Of a DNA stretch of 13,852 nt, positions 13,834-13,852 are shown one piece after another; position 1 is the stretch's first letter; each line of letters begins with the position of its first letter. A model generated the notes under the pieces. It made no database searches. It had not been told where the DNA came from and was given only the letters and a program-made list of their open reading frames with translations. Made by a program: the position numbers and the translations under genes. Source of the stretch: Piscirickettsiaceae bacterium (GTDB lineage: Bacteria; Pseudomonadota; Gammaproteobacteria; Thiomicrospirales; Thiomicrospiraceae); the NCBI GenBank assembly GCA_027019045.1, contig JALUXI010000135.1, forward strand, positions 1 to 13,852, given 5' to 3'.

Positions 13834-13852
13834 ATGACCGCACAACCGATCG
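13834..13852 (+). CDS. Start of a downstream gene, cut by the window edge
   Basis: An ATG two bases after the luxS stop opens a frame reading MTAQPI to the edge, with GAGG about nine bases upstream inside luxS. Its position suggests co-transcription with luxS. Six residues are too few to name it; a gene of methyl-cycle recycling would be a natural neighbour, but that is a guess. Confidence 0.35.

Noticed and set aside
1..13852. CRISPR arrays, tRNA/rRNA genes, complete insertion sequences, prophage genes
   Set aside because: No regularly spaced repeats, tRNA-like cloverleaf segments, rRNA signatures or transposase/integrase motifs were seen on either strand.

Overview
The window reads as chromosome of a chemolithoautotrophic, sulfur-oxidising gammaproteobacterium of the Thiomicrospira / Hydrogenovibrio / Thiomicrorhabdus type. 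The clearest pointers are a soxCD pair (Tat-exported molybdenum sulfur dehydrogenase plus its cytochrome c), a molybdenum-cofactor operon beside it, a metal site of the zinc-independent type in HemB, and gammaproteobacterial LuxS, AroE and YaiI. The genus is inference from protein style and gene content; no database search was possible.

Layout. 1-654 (+): the 3' part of a membrane-anchored Ser/Thr kinase of the kind that accompanies nitrate-assimilation genes. 841-1985 (+): a methyl-accepting chemotaxis protein whose first 26 codons are in a different frame from the rest; the junction is a T TTT TTA heptamer. 1966-2605 (+): a mobA pseudogene in three frames. 2653-3486 (+): an unrecognised 277-residue protein. 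3535-3603: a long palindrome that ends at the moaC stop and probably terminates transcription. 7268-3604 (-): moaA-moaD-moaE-[about 200-bp palindromic repeat]-moeA-moaC, tightly packed except for the inserted repeat. 9919-7498 (-): soxC-soxD, with a good sigma-70-type promoter upstream and a strong terminator downstream. 10606-10145 (-): an unnamed conserved-looking protein, divergent from hemB. 10685-12546 (+): hemB-aroE, overlapping by one base. 13238-12624 (-): yaiI and a 51-codon antitoxin-like gene that starts right after the yaiI stop. 13308-13832 (+): luxS, then the first codons of another gene at the edge. No intergenic stretch exceeds 300 bp.

How it fits together. MoaA and MoaC start pterin synthesis, MoaD/MoaE build the dithiolene, and MoeA inserts molybdate, giving Mo-molybdopterin. 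SoxC, of the sulfite oxidase family, uses exactly that form of the cofactor. MobA, which adds the guanosine nucleotide needed by nitrate reductases and formate dehydrogenases, is the one Moco gene here that is broken. The kinase fragment and dead mobA at the left could be what remains of a nitrate-assimilation block, while the working moa operon would serve SoxCD.

The most interesting items are: the MCP reading-frame junction on a classic slippery heptamer; the mobA decay in a locus otherwise geared to Mo-MPT; a palindromic MITE-like element inside the moa operon with relatives at two other spots in the window; and a ModE-box-like inverted repeat just before moaA. I found no clearly new defence or biosynthetic system.
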